NCBI GenBank assembly: GCA_946902875.1
Contig: OX336348.1
Coordinates: forward strand, 16,827,741 to 16,891,740
Direction of reading: 5' to 3'
Length of the DNA: 64,000 nt
From: Nematopogon swammerdamellus
Taxonomy: Eukaryota > Arthropoda > Insecta > Lepidoptera > Adelidae
A program made the position numbers and the translations under genes. Below are positions 11,033 through 21,382 of the stretch, in pieces. Below the pieces are notes generated by a model. The model did not search any database, was not told where the DNA came from, and worked only from the letters and a program-made list of their open reading frames with translations. The stretch's first letter is position 1; each line of letters opens with the position of its first letter.

Positions 11033-11440
11033 CAACCGACTTCCAAAAAGGAGGCGGTTATCAAATTCGTCTGCATTTTTTGTGTGTGTGTGTGTATGTT
11101 ACCTGATTTCTCCGCCAATTCTCAACCGATTTTAATGATTCTTTTTTTCATGAGTAGGGTATATCTCATGGGTGGTGGATCTTATGAAATAATACCACCC
11201 CTAAGGGTGGGAAATTAAGGGTGAACACTTTCACACTAACGAATTTTTAAATCACCCACTTCCCGTCAACCGATTTTAATATTATGTGATATTACTAAAA
11301 AGAGTGAAATAAAAAAACTGTTTAAAAAAAACATTGAACCGACTTCAAACCGTAAAAAGTATTAAATAATATTTTGATCTTGAGTAGAAGGCGGTACAAA
11401 AGCATAAAAGGGTCCATCTGCAGGTGTGCTACCGCCTTGT
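11033..11440 (+). repeat. Family G repeat
   Basis: Begins accgacttccaaaaaggag and continues with tgatttctccgccaattctc, ccgattttaatgattctttt and a later gaaggcggta block. This is a family I recognise as abundant in Lepidoptera; related copies lie at 51770-52310, 52590-52750, 53425-53830 and 57900-58212. Contains a gtgtgt microsatellite at 11080-11095. Non-coding. Confidence 0.6.
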
Positions 11441-11624
11441 CGAAGGTCGAAATATTATGTAATACTTTAAAAACAGTTTTTATCGTTCGCTCACGTATCA
11501 GTATCACACATACACCGCTCACACCACAAATTTTAGTCGAGGCAAAATTATGAAATTTCTTCAAAGGCACTACTGATTGCACTTTTGGTGACAAGTTTAA
11601 AATATTTTAGATCATCATCAATCA

Positions 11625-11800
11625 ATGAGTCATGCAGCGGGTGTTGGTGGGGTCCCTTACTTGCTGCTTGATGAAGGCAACTTGTTCGAAGAGTTTGCTA
11701 AGCGTGGTGGTCGGTGTTGTGATGTAATTTACAAGAGTCTTTGCAGCACAACGCCGATTACTCTGCTTACCCCGGTTGGCGACATACATACAGCGTATAG
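11625..11800 (-). repeat. Family E repeat, uninterrupted copy
   Basis: gagtcatgcagcgggtgttg, gaagagtttgctaagcgtgg, then gtgatgtaatttacaagagt and gattactctgcttaccccgg. It shows the pre-insertion state of the family member broken at 9111/10222. Confidence 0.6.
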
Positions 11801-11983
11801 TACGTAGGTATGTATGTATCAATTAATCAAAATGCATAACATATAAAATGCAAACCGGGGCGCGGCGCGACACAAAAAGGCGCATTGCTGCTGAAGTTCC
11901 AAGTGGATTTTCAGCTGATCGAGACTAAATAAAATAACTTTTTTGTAGCTTACTAAATGGAAAATCAAATGGCATTTTTTAAA

Positions 11984-12090
11984 TGAAATCCGGTACGGAT
12001 GGCCAAAAGCACATGCTCCGACCAGCCAATGTCACCTCCGAGAAGGTATGTGCCATATCGGAGACTTCGGATGGCTTCACCTGATCTATG
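11984..12090 (-). mobile_element. SINE-B fragment abutting the satellite array
   Basis: aatccggtacggatggccaa, gcacatgctccgaccagcca, cacctccgagaaggt, ggagactt. It then runs directly into the first satellite unit (cggatggcttcacctgatct), which may mark the array boundary or a rearrangement breakpoint. Confidence 0.6.
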
Positions 12091-13200
12091 TGTTTAAGTA
12101 TACTCTTTTAATTCTTTCGGATGGTTTCACCTGATCTATGTGTTTAAGTATACTCTTTCCATTCTTTTGGATGGCTTTTCACCTGCTCCATGTGTTTAAG
12201 TATACTCTTTCCTTTCTTTTGGATGGCTTCACCTGATCTATGTGTTTAAGTATACTCTTTCCATTCTTTTGGATGGCCTTTCACCTGCTCCATGTGTTTA
12301 AGTATACTCTTTCCATTCTTTTGGATGGCTTTACCTGATGTATGTGTTAAGTATACTCTTTCCATTCTTTTAGATGGCTTCACCTGATCTATGTGTTTAA
12401 GTATACTCTTTCCCTCTTTTGGATAGCTCTTCACCTGCTCCACGTGTTTACTCTTTCCATTCTTTTGGATGGCTTCACCTGATGTATGTGTTAAGTATAC
12501 TCTTTCCATTCTTTTAGATGGCTTCACCTGATCTATGTGTTTAAGTATACTCTTTCCCTCTTTTGGATAGCTGTTCACCTGCTCCACGTGTTTACTCTTT
12601 CCATTCTTTTGGATGGCTTTACCTGATGTATGTGTTAAGTATACTCTTTCCGTTCTTTTAGATGGCTTCACCTGATCAATGTGTTTAAGTATACTCTTTC
12701 CCTCTTTTGGATAGCTCTTCACCTGCTCCACGTGTTTACTCTTTCCATTCTTTTGGATGGCTTCACCTGATGTATGTGTTAAGTATACTCTTTCCATTCT
12801 TTTAGATGGCTTCACCTGATCTATGTGTTTAAGTATACTCTTTCCCTCTTTTGGATAGCTCTTCACCTGCTCCACGTGTTTACTCTTTCCATTCTTTTGG
12901 ATGGCTTTACCTGATGTATGTGTTAAGTATACTCTTTCCATTCTTTTAGATGGCTTCACCTGATCTATGTGTTTATGTATACTCTTTCCCTCTTTTGGAT
13001 AGCTTTTCACCTGCTCCACGTGTTTACTCTTTCCATTCTTTTGGATGGCTTCGCCTGATCTATGTGTTTACGTATACTCTTTCTCTTCTTTTGGATGGCT
13101 TTTCACCTGCTTCACTTGTTTAAGTATATTCTTTCAATTATTTTTTATGCCTTTTCACCAGCTCCATAAGTTTGAGTATACTCTTTCTATTCTTTTCGTT
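12076..13200. repeat. Satellite with 144-bp higher-order period
   Basis: About 1.1 kb of a ~48-50 bp unit (ggatggcttcacctgatcta, tgtgtttaagtatactcttt, ccattctttt). Between 12246 and 13019 three unit variants alternate regularly to give a 144-bp higher-order repeat, ~5 copies; flanking units are more irregular. The minus strand is open for 257 codons because the period is 48 codons and contains no stop. The predicted chain (lysine-rich, repeating DQVKPSKRMERVYLTH, EQVKSYPKEGKS, TSGKAIQKNGKSK) has no signal peptide or known domain. Confidence 0.85.
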
Positions 13201-14206
13201 TCTTCGCTTTTAGCAGTTAGCGTAATGGGCGGGCTGCGGCTTGTGGGCCTCGCGCGTGCGGCGCCGAGCCGGCGAGACTCCGGTCTAGACTTGCAGGCTG
13301 CCCCAGCCAGCCGTTAGTCTGACAACGTAGCGCTGGAGTAAGCCGTCGTCGCGACTGGCCGAGTGGTGGCATCGGCGCCCCACACTATACACCAGATATA
13401 GGTAATATAATAGGCAGAGTGGTCAGATTCTTCAGTATTCATGTTTATGCTGTAAGTATTAATGCTCTTGTGAGCGGTAGTATGGTTTAATTTATTTATA
13501 AGTTACTATATGTAATACTTATAAGGTACTAACAAAACATTGTGACTTGCGAAGTTTGTTTGTCAGTTCTTCACATTGAATTCAGAACTGGCGGAATTTT
13601 CGACATAATATCCAAGAGTAGGTTACCTACCAATGGATGAAATTATACAATAAATAATAATAGCGGTCGTAGGTTCGAAACCCCGGGTGCAATGAGTGTT
13701 TTCCAAGTGCGTTTGAAGTGCGTTCTCGCGTTTTAAAAGGAACTGGTGAAGAGCTGTCTCTTTCTCTCATTGTGGAAGAGATAAGTACATGTATTCAGTG
13801 GTTCAATGGCGCTGTGGTAGGTCGCTATAGAAAAAATCTTGGGTTAGGAATGTTTTATGTGTAAACATCTATGCCGGGACCGTGAGGATTTTGGGGACGG
13901 AGTGAATGGCGATTTCCGCGTGACGCTCGCAAGTGATGTCCATACATCAACCGTAAGTCGCGACACTCAATCATTTTAGATCCATGCGCTAGAAATATCC
14001 TGAGATACTTAAAATAATATTTTGATGTTTTAGTTAACCGCGTAAACACAAAATAAAATCTATACCGGGATCACGAGGCTTTTTCGAGGCTGCAGTGAAC
14101 TGCGATTTGGTAAGAGGCTGACGAGTACCGGCCGGAAATTAAAATGGAAGGTTTAAATTTTTTATAATCCACGTTGTTCGCACATCCAATTCGATCGGTT
14201 TCTTTT
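13201..14206. other. Unassigned, with tRNA-like SINE head pieces
   Basis: A perfect pol III box A (tggccgagtgg, 13356-13366) is followed by catcggc exactly as in the tRNA-like head at 14700. A lone box-B-like element (ggttcgaaacc) lies ~315 bp further on near 13672, too far for one promoter. The stretch may be a SINE broken by an insertion. No coding gene supported. Confidence 0.4.
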
Positions 14207-14455
14207 TTTTTATGGAAACTGACACGGTTGGCTACATCACCTACAACCTCCGTGATGTCAGCCCATAACACCGGGTGAACTAGGTGCCGTGTCAGTGCTT
14301 CCCTTCGGTCGTGCCGGCTACAATGAACTGGACGGAAAACATAAACTATTTACATAGCCGTTTAGACCGACGTTTCATTCAGTGCGGTGGTACCAACCCG
14401 GGCGGGTTAAACCCTACCACCAAGTAAGATTAGGAGGGAAGGGACCTACAGCCAG
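14207..14455 (-). mobile_element. SINE-A copy
   Basis: Near-complete body on the minus strand: poly-T, atggaaactgacacggttgg, cataacaccgggtgaactag, cggaaaacataaactattta, gcggtggtaccaacccgggc, ggttaaaccctaccaccaag, and ggagggaagggacctacag. The head upstream of the last block is absent. Confidence 0.8.
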
Positions 14456-14696
14456 TCGATTGGTCTCTTCCTCAAATCTCATTACATCACCTGCAATGAA
14501 CACTGTTAGTACAATTACGTGCAATTACACACATTAGCACTGGGTAATAAGCCGCGCGCGCGTGCGCACGGCGGCGGCGCGTCGGAGCGCGGCGCGAGAT
14601 ATATGGAAATAAACCGGAGCGGCCGCGGAGGCGGAGTGCCATTTTCACTTGTTCGACAGGTCACAGGCGCGTTTCGGCTCGAATTGTTCTACAGGC

Positions 14697-14764
14697 GGCG
14701 GGTGGCCGAGTGGTTTGGGCATCGGCTTCTCATGCGAGAGGTCAGTGGTTCGAATCCAGTCGCT
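14697..14764 (+). repeat. tRNA-like SINE head
   Basis: Perfect box A (tggccgagtgg, 14703-14713) and perfect box B (ggttcgaatcc, 14747-14757) at normal tRNA spacing (44 bp). The flanking ends do not pair as an acceptor stem and the anticodon arm is irregular, so it is a tRNA-derived pol III promoter rather than a working tRNA gene. It is fused directly to RTE 3' sequence. Confidence 0.6.
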
Positions 14765-15132
14765 CAGCGAGCTATGGAAAGAGCAATGCTCGCCATTTCT
14801 TTGACCGATAAAATCCGTAACGACGTGATACGTCAAAGAACTAAGATAGTCGACATTGCTAAGAAAATAAGCAAGCTGCAGTGGCAGTGGGCTTGGCACA
14901 TCTGTCGCAAACCCGACAACCGATGGGGTGGACGGGTGCTCGAATGGAGGCCACGTACACGCAAACGTAGCGAGGGACGCCCCCCTCGCTAGGTGGACAG
15001 ATGACCTAAACAAGGTAGCCGGACGGAGTGAGTGAATGGATTAGAAGAGCGGTAGACCGCGTATGGTGGCGTGCCCTGGGAGAGGCCTATGTCCAGCAGT
15101 GGACCGATACAGGCTGATGATGATGATGGCCT
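14765..15132 (+). pseudogene. RTE LINE 3' end (5'-truncated)
   Basis: Translates to AQRAMERAMLAISL, IRQRTKIVDIAKKISKLQWQWAWH and RWGGRVLEWRPRTRKRSEGRPPR, homologous to the C-terminus of the RTE protein at 35 kb. It then runs through ctatgtccagcagtggaccg to a short tgatgatgatg tail, typical of RTE simple-repeat tails. A stop or frame break is present after GRPPR. Confidence 0.8.
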
Positions 15133-15230
15133 TCACCCTCTGCTACATGGTTCGGATACCATGTAAAAATGTAGGTCCACCGGGTTGACTGGATGAAATT
15201 GCCTAAGGCATTATTTTTGCGGTCGTTTTT

Positions 15231-15276
15231 AGGGTTCCATATCAGTAGTACGGGACCCTATTACTAAGGCCACGCC

Positions 15277-15320
<44 letters not shown>

Positions 15321-15545
15321 CTCCGCCATAATAGGTATAGCCCGTTGAAATTTTCACAGAATATGTATTTGTTATGGCCGATATAACAACAAATCATAAA
15401 AATAAGAAAAAGAAAAAAAATCACGGGGTCAAGAAACTAAAAAGTGTATGCGCGCCATCTACCGAAAACAGTATGAAGCAGCCTGACATGGCGATACGGA
15501 ACCCTCGGTGCGGGAGTTCTACTCGCACTTGGCCGGTTTTTTCAT
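15231..15545 (+). repeat. ggttccgta repeat with gtct expansion
   Basis: tttttagggttccatatcag, accctattactaaggccac, a (gtct)n tract at 15279-15315, cccgttgaaattttcacaga, tatgcgcgccatctaccgaa, then gatacggaaccctcggtgcg and actcgcacttggccggtttt. Full-length for this subfamily. Non-coding. Confidence 0.8.
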
Positions 15546-15958
15546 AGATGCTCGTCTCGATTTCAAGTCCTAAATTAAATTCCATTAATCCCAGAACTTG
15601 GATGGAACATTATCAAACCAACGCTTGATTGCAACCAGAAAACTAATTCCCACATCATTCTGGCGCCATTTCCCTAGTTTTTCCCAGGGTTCGGCGACCC
15701 CTATCGATCGAACGAAACCAACCCCTAAACCTAACGCGTCAGGCGAAAGCCGCACCTATGACACCCTACCTTTCATGCTATTCTAGAGCCTACGGCGAAT
15801 GCAGTTTGGTCTATTTTCGTGTGGGCGATCAACGCATTAAAGGCGAAAGTAATTTTCATATTTACGAATTTGACGACGTCACATCAAATAGCGGCATTAA
15901 GCAATTATTTTTAACGTTCAGTTGGTTTTTCTTTTTTTTTTCGAATTGTTATGTAGGG
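15546..15958. other. Unassigned stretch
   Basis: Plus-strand frames of 62 and 79 codons overlap here but have no recognisable domain or repeat homology within the window. Nothing else seen. Confidence 0.3.
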
Positions 15959-16010
15959 GTATACATAACACACGCTGTATCCCCACAATCAGGGTGAACA
16001 GAGTAATCGG
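15959..16010 (+). repeat. Family E fragment
   Basis: acacacgctgtatccccaca and agagtaatcggtagtg match the opening of the longer copies at 18630 and 34003. It joins directly to SINE-A. Confidence 0.5.
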
Positions 16011-16011
16011 T

Positions 16012-16160
16012 AGTGTCCAGTTCGGTGTAGCCGACATGAAATGAAGGGAAGCACTGACATGGCACCTAGTTCACCCGGTGTTATGGACTGACATCACGGA
16101 TGTTGTAGGTGATGTAGCCAACCGTGTCAGTATCCATAAAAAAAAATTTAAAATAAAAAA
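16012..16160 (+). mobile_element. SINE-A 3' portion with A tail
   Basis: cagttcggtgtagccgacat, agcactgacatggcacctag, cacggatgttgtaggtgatg, caaccgtgtcagtatccata, then A-rich tail. 5'-truncated. Confidence 0.75.
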
Positions 16161-16604
16161 CAACACCGATCACCACGTTAAACAATTAGTTATTCATATC
16201 AACCCCATAGGACTTATCTTCTCTAACTTTTAGGGGCCCGAGAGCACGAGTCCCTAAGGTATAGAGAACGCTCAATGAAATCCAACACAATTACTACTCG
16301 TAAATCCCTATCACTTGGACTCGCCAACATTCTATGTACCTATACTAAAAAATAAATTGAGTCCGTCCACCCTAAGCGACTCCTCGCTCTTACCACACTC
16401 CATCAGCAAATGGTACATGTCATCCTCCTTGTTACAGCGATCACAATTTTGAGAGCCTCTCTCTTTTTTCCATCAGAAATTTAAATTTGCCGCATAACGT
16501 TCCTCCCCTACATTAAGTGGAAGTTAAAATGCCAAGGCAGTGAGTAGAAGTCGAATTACCAACCCTCGGCTTTGCCTTATTAAATATTTCCACAGATAGG
16601 ATTA

Positions 16605-16800
16605 AAAATCTGGAATGCACTTCCTCCCGATGTGTTTCCTTCAGTGTATGACTTAGGATCTTTTAACAGAAGCGTAAAAAGGCATCTATCACGCAGGCAC
16701 GGCATTCGCAGCCACCGTTCTAATCCGAATGCTTTTGGGCGTCGTCGGCTCAACAATCCACGCACCAAGTGTCTCGCGTATCCATAAAAAAAATACCTAT
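16605..16800 (+). pseudogene. LINE tail C (3' end with A tail)
   Basis: Encodes a degenerate C-terminus (LWNALPPDV-like) then ggcgtcgtcggctcaaca and caagtgtctcgcgtatccat before poly(A). Same family as 47366-47430 and 63701-63895. The parental LINE is not otherwise present. Confidence 0.65.
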
Positions 16801-16984
16801 GAAATTTCTCACAGCCCTCGTCTTTGTAGTAAAAGATCCACACACCTATCCGACAGACGGCCAGAGCCCTCTAATTGGACACAATCATAGCGTCTGTAGG
16901 GTCGCGGGGTTAGTGACCTTACGCCGCTGGCGAGATGCCCAAATTATATGGTAATTGAGCTCTTTGTTCAACTACAGTAAAGGC

Positions 16985-17235
16985 AGCTATTATACGAACG
17001 AACGGGCATCTTCTATCTTCTAGTCTCGGAATTCTTTCACGTTAAATGTTTATAAAAAGCCTTGTGCGAGGGGAGCTTGGAGTGAGGAGACCAAGAGAGC
17101 GCGAGGCAGTTGGAAAGGGGAAATTCAGCTTCACTTTCTAGCGTAGTGTATCAGCTGAGTGCTCTTTTTGTGAAAAAAATTGTGACAAATAAAACATTCT
17201 TTCTTTCTTTCTGTTCCCTTTCTAGTGGAGCGGGA
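16985..17235 (+). other. Possible LTR-like or promoter-like block
   Basis: A TATA-like tataaaaag at ~17051, a purine-rich block, aataaa at ~17189 and a (tttc)n run follow in the order expected for U3/R/U5. I see no matching second LTR, no clear TG..CA ends and no TSD, so this is only a candidate; a LINE or SINE tail is equally possible, since a similar aataaacg(tttc)n end occurs at 21445-21475. Confidence 0.2.
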
Positions 17236-17651
17236 TGGAATGACAATAATGACAAAACGGCGGAGACGCAAATTTCGCGAAAATTATTTTTATTTTTATT
17301 AGTAATGAAAAATCTGACTTCGTTCTTTCTTTATAAGAAAGCATGTTTCTTTGTGATTTCAATAAATTCAGACTGAGATAAAACACATAATCCTTTTTCT
17401 TTTAATTTTGGAGATCAATTCCATTGTCCCTTACAAGGTGGTAGGCTCAAATTGTAGTCGACTGGGTTCCGGTGAAACGTCCCGATCCGTCCGAAAATAC
17501 TCTAGGATATCTGGAAAGCAAATCATTTTCATTTCATTTTTACTTGATTGCAAGGGTAACTTTTTAAAACTGGTATTCTAATTTCTTATAGTCTCAACCA
17601 GGTCGTATCACCATGATGGGCAGTATAATAAATAACTAACAAATATCATAC
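17236..17651. other. Unassigned, with a SINE-B scrap
   Basis: 17430-17485 (ggtggtaggctcaaattgta, gtcgactgggttcc) matches the first ~50 bp of SINE-B at 38870. The rest is unassigned A/T-rich DNA. Confidence 0.4.
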
Positions 17652-18335
17652 GTGGGTTTCCGGCAATTAATCGAGTCTAAGGCCAAAACTTCATCCAGAA
17701 AATTGGGAATACTTTTCCGCAATCGGCGGTTCTTCTCGGCACAACTATTCCTGTTGTACAAAACACAGATTAGGCCGGTGATGGAGTACTGCAGTCACAT
17801 CTGGGAGGGTAGTCCCCATTATGTGCTAGCATCCTTGGACTAGATACAGCGTCGAGGCATCCGTCTTGTTGGTGACCCGAAACTTACAGATGGTCTGGAG
17901 TCCCTGAGTCACAGACGATTTGTGGGTTCGCTTAGTCTGTTTTACAGATACTATCACGGACGCTGCTCTGCGGAACTAGCATCCCTTATTCCCTGCCACC
18001 CGTCCTATCTCCGCATGACTCGTCGCAGAGAGACTCAGCACCCTTTTGTTGTTGACATTGGGCTTTTGAGAACCAATCGGTTCTCTACATCGTTTCTTTG
18101 TCGCACCGCTAGGGTGTGCAACTGTCTTCCGGCGAGTGTATTTCCTGAATCCTTTAACCTGGGTGTCTTCAAGCGTCGTATTAACGGGCTAGACAGCCTA
18201 GCAACAGTCCGCAAATCTGCTGGCATGGCACCTAACTGAGCGTGGTTTCGCGAGGAGAGGTGATTTTGGCTCTGTCGACTGCACCATTTGTCCTTCGGCA
18301 CAGCCACGCATGCTGGTTTACATAAAAAAAAAATT
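17652..18335 (+). pseudogene. CR1/Jockey-type LINE 3' end
   Basis: Longest copy of this family in the window. It encodes YKTQIRPVMEYCSHIWEGSP, one in-frame stop after VLASLD, then GSLSLFYRYYHGRCSAELAS, RRRETQHPFVVDIGLLRTNR and FPESFNLGVFKRRINGLDSL. The 3' UTR ends gctggtttacataaaaaaaa. The RT catalytic core is missing (5' truncation). Fragments at 5075 and 25920 are relatives. Confidence 0.8.
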
Positions 18336-18424
18336 ATAAGCAAAGAACTTCTTGTATAGATGGAGATAATATTGCATAAAGAAATGCGTCTACATCGCGC
18401 AGTCACGGCACGCACGGTTGCGAC

Positions 18425-18495
18425 ATACGGCGCAGTGGTAAGGAGCCGGCTCGTGACCCAGACGGTCTATTGTTCCATTCCCAGTGGCGGCGCCG
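18425..18495 (+). repeat. Degenerate tRNA-like SINE head
   Basis: Box-A-like cggcgcagtgg (18429-18439) and box-B-like ttgttccattccc (~18468-18480) each with one mismatch. No pairing acceptor stem. Followed by a CpG-rich (ggc)n tract. Probably a SINE remnant. Confidence 0.35.
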
Positions 18496-18629
18496 GCGGC
18501 GGCGGCGGCGGGGCGGATCGCGTGTGTGTGCTCTTGCAGCCAATTGAATTGTTATTAAGATGGACGTTGGACGCATGTGTGCTATAGTTTGACAAACTTA
18601 TTAGAAAGTGACAATGTAATACATATCTA

Positions 18630-18855
18630 TCACACACGCTGAATCCCGACAATCGGGGTAATCAGAGTAATCGGTGTTGTGCTGCAAAAACTTTGTTAAA
18701 TTACAGCACAACACCGACCACCACGTTTCGCAAAGTATTCGAACGAGATTCAATCGATCAAGCAGCATGTAAGGCACGAAGACCCACCTGCTGCATGACT
18801 CGGTGGAAGTACCGTGCCAAGGTGAGTGGTGGCGACCCTGTCGCCCTTTAGCGCG
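18630..18855 (+). repeat. Family E repeat, long copy
   Basis: cacacgctgaatcccgacaa, ggggtaatcagagtaatcgg, caccgaccaccacgtttcgc, ctgcatgactcggtggaagt, accgtgccaaggtgagtggt and ttgtcgcccttta at the end. The most complete copy with 34003-34200. Confidence 0.65.
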
Positions 18856-18889
18856 GCATCTTGTCCTTATGCCTTAGTCGTCCTTCAAA

Positions 18890-19245
18890 CCTGTTTTTTT
18901 TAAGTCGCTTAAAACTTTTTTTTAAATAAGATAAGGGTCGGAGTTTTAATATATAATAAATTTGTAATTAACTTTTATTTCAAGCTTTTTTAAAAAAGCC
19001 GCATGCATATGGGCCCACTTTTTTAAGATAATTATTTATTGATTTTAATTACTTAATTACAAACATACCTATAAGAACCATCCCGATTAAACATTATTTT
19101 TAAGTATGATATAATAAAAAGCTTTCCAATAAAAAAAAGCGCATCCAAATCGTTCCAACTGTTTGGGAGCTACGATGCCACAGTCAGACACACTCATACA
19201 CACGTTAAACTTATCACTCCGTTTGCGTCAGGGGTTAAAAAAATA
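18890..19245 (-). repeat. Family H repeat (taacccccgac family)
   Basis: Minus-strand copy: ends in gcgtcaggggttaa near 19240 and contains gggagctacgatgcca and aaagctttccaataaaaaa, matching the plus-strand copy at 32187. A repeat I recognise as common in Lepidoptera; non-coding. Confidence 0.55.
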
Positions 19246-19622
19246 TTGCAGTTTTTTTTCGACGCAGTGGTCCAGTCTCCAGCGGCAATAATTCATCTAG
19301 AACATTTGCTATCTAGAAGATCGTAAGACGGCTACTGCTGAATGGTACTGCAAAGTTTGCCTGCCACAAGCCTTCTAGGAGTTGAACGACGACCGCCCGA
19401 GGAGCGGTATTCGGTGGCATTCTTTTTCACCAAGACAGAGCTCAGCTCACATGATTTGGTCCCATGTGACCTTTTTTCCACTATAAAAAATGTTCCGAGA
19501 AAGAAAATTCAGAAAATCGAAATAGGCCGTCGATGATGAATTTAGGCGACTATTTTTCGGCCTTCCGCAAGAGTCCTTTTCAAAATGCTTTGAAAGCTGG
19601 TTCGGTCGAATGCACATACATA

Positions 19623-19768
19623 CAGGGCCAGTATTCTCTAACGTCCTACCGTCAATGTCGGTGACGCTGACTAGTTACGTCTCTGTCTAATTATATGAAC
19701 TAGACAGAGACATAACTAGTCAGCGTCACCGACGTTGACGGTAAGACGTTAGAGAATACTGGCCCTGG
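19623..19768. repeat. ~145 bp foldback MITE
   Basis: cagggccagtattctctaac at the left returns inverted at the right (gttagagaatactggccctg). Arms of ~68 bp run through ggtgacgctgactagtta and gtctctgtctag to a short loop at ~19692-19700. Four or five mismatches in total. Confidence 0.85.
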
Positions 19769-20757
19769 TCGGAGGAGAGTTCTTAGGTACATTGAAAAAG
19801 TATTTTTTTTATAGGTACGCTTATTATTTTTGGCTTCGCTTATTTTTTCTTTAGGAATAGCCCACGTACCTACATATATTTACGATGACTAGGGTGCCTC
19901 GTACGCTCTATGGTATGTCGGGCATCGACTCATAATTTCGCACACCGCCAGTTCCCGGTGTTCGTTCCGCAGGACGCGTCCAATTGGGGCCGAACACCTC
20001 AACTATTTCGACTTGTCGTTAACATCAATCAAACTTGCATCCAGAGTTTTCATGTAGACAGAAGTTATGGTCGCCAATGTAGAGTAGACGACGTAGCGGA
20101 AGCAAGGGCGGAAGCGGCGGAGCGGCAGCGCGCGAAGATCCCGATGAGATAACGGTGCAGTTTGAATTTGGAACGGTTGGGGCATTCGCGCGCTGCACGC
20201 GGAAGTGAGCGGACGTGTTGACTTTAATGACTTTTATGTGTTTTAGTGTTTATTATAGCATACTTAATTTTTATTTCTATTAGTGCTTTGATAAAATTTA
20301 TTAGAATACACAGAAGAAGCAGAACTACAGCTAATGGACAGTTTTCATTCGTGATTTAGCTACCTGCGTGGCCGTATCGTAGATATACCTTACTAAATAT
20401 ATATGTATAAATTATTCATTAGGGACGGCCACTACTCCAAGAGATATTCCGACAGTACTTCATCCTACGAAAGAGGTTGTTTTCTCTGCATGGATATCGA
20501 ATTCCACATCGGTCATAAAATTAACTAGTGCCATATCATAATAAGATTAACTAGTCTCTCATTTGGGATGCCGTGGAGGCCGGAAGAACTTTTCCAAATT
20601 GTATTCCAACCCCAGAGTGTCAGCTGGCACACTAAGACTGGCATTTACATTTTAGCGAAAGTACGACATTTAGACGAAACTAACAATAAAGGTATCGCAA
20701 AGCTACTCCCAACTGTCATTTTTACGTATTTCGCTCTCATAAAATAGTCGCTATCTT
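19769..20757. other. Unassigned stretch
   Basis: 19900-20210 is moderately GC-rich and open in one plus frame for 80 codons (ends ERQRAKIPMR), with no recognisable domain. The rest is AT-rich. No exon, RNA or repeat supported. Confidence 0.3.
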
Positions 20758-20925
20758 TTTTAGGGTTCCGTACCCGGTACTTACGGATTACTAAACCTAC
20801 GCCGTCTGTCTGTCTGTCTGTCTGTCCGAGGGCTGTATCTCTTGAACTGTGATAGGTAGCCCGTTGAAATTTTCACAGAATATGTGTTATTATGGCCGAT
20901 ATAACAACAAATAATAAATAAATAA
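20758..20925 (+). repeat. ggttccgta repeat, 3'-truncated
   Basis: tttttagggttccgtacccg, cctacgccgtctgtctgtct, agcccgttgaaattttcaca, atggccgatataacaacaaa. The cacttggccggt end is absent. Confidence 0.75.
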
Positions 20926-21300
20926 ATGTATTAAATAAAAATAAAATGACTAACTTACATACTTAACTAGTAGAATTGAACTGCATGTAGGTAAATTCTA
21001 AACACTTAAATTTAAATGACATCAAAAGAAAAAGGGAACTGGACTAGGTCATTGCCCTCCCTAGACCTAAACACCACTGTTGCCAAATCTCCCCCAACTC
21101 ACTGTCCATAGTTTTTATTCCAATTTTCAATTTTTGTATGAAAAACAAAAATACGGAATTTCGAATTGAGTGATAAGGATGTTTTTCTTCTAATAATGAG
21201 TACTTTGTATTGTTTGTTGTGTAATAATGTAAGGGGCAGACTTAAAACCAGCCGCAACTACCTACTTGTTAGGTTTTGCATCGTGCTGTGTCTGCTACCT

Positions 21301-21382
21301 TTTTTTTTTTTTTTTTTTATTGAAACTTGACACGGTTGGCTACATCACGTACAACATCCGTGATGTCAGCCCATAACACCTT
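21301..21382 (-). mobile_element. SINE-A 3' end fragment
   Basis: A 19-nt poly-T tract, then gacacggttggctacatcac and ccgtgatgtcagcccataac. Only the 3'-most ~60 bp of the element are present. Confidence 0.7.

Noticed and set aside
12246..13019. 257-residue repeat protein as a real gene
   Set aside because: Entirely satellite DNA, no start context, no domain; kept as a repeat and raised only as a question.
14697..14764. Functional tRNA gene
   Set aside because: Boxes A and B are perfect, but the acceptor ends do not pair, the anticodon stem is irregular and the 3' side is RTE sequence.
16985..17235. Solo LTR
   Set aside because: TATA-like box and aataaa in order, but no partner LTR, no TG..CA ends and no TSD; left as a low-confidence feature only.
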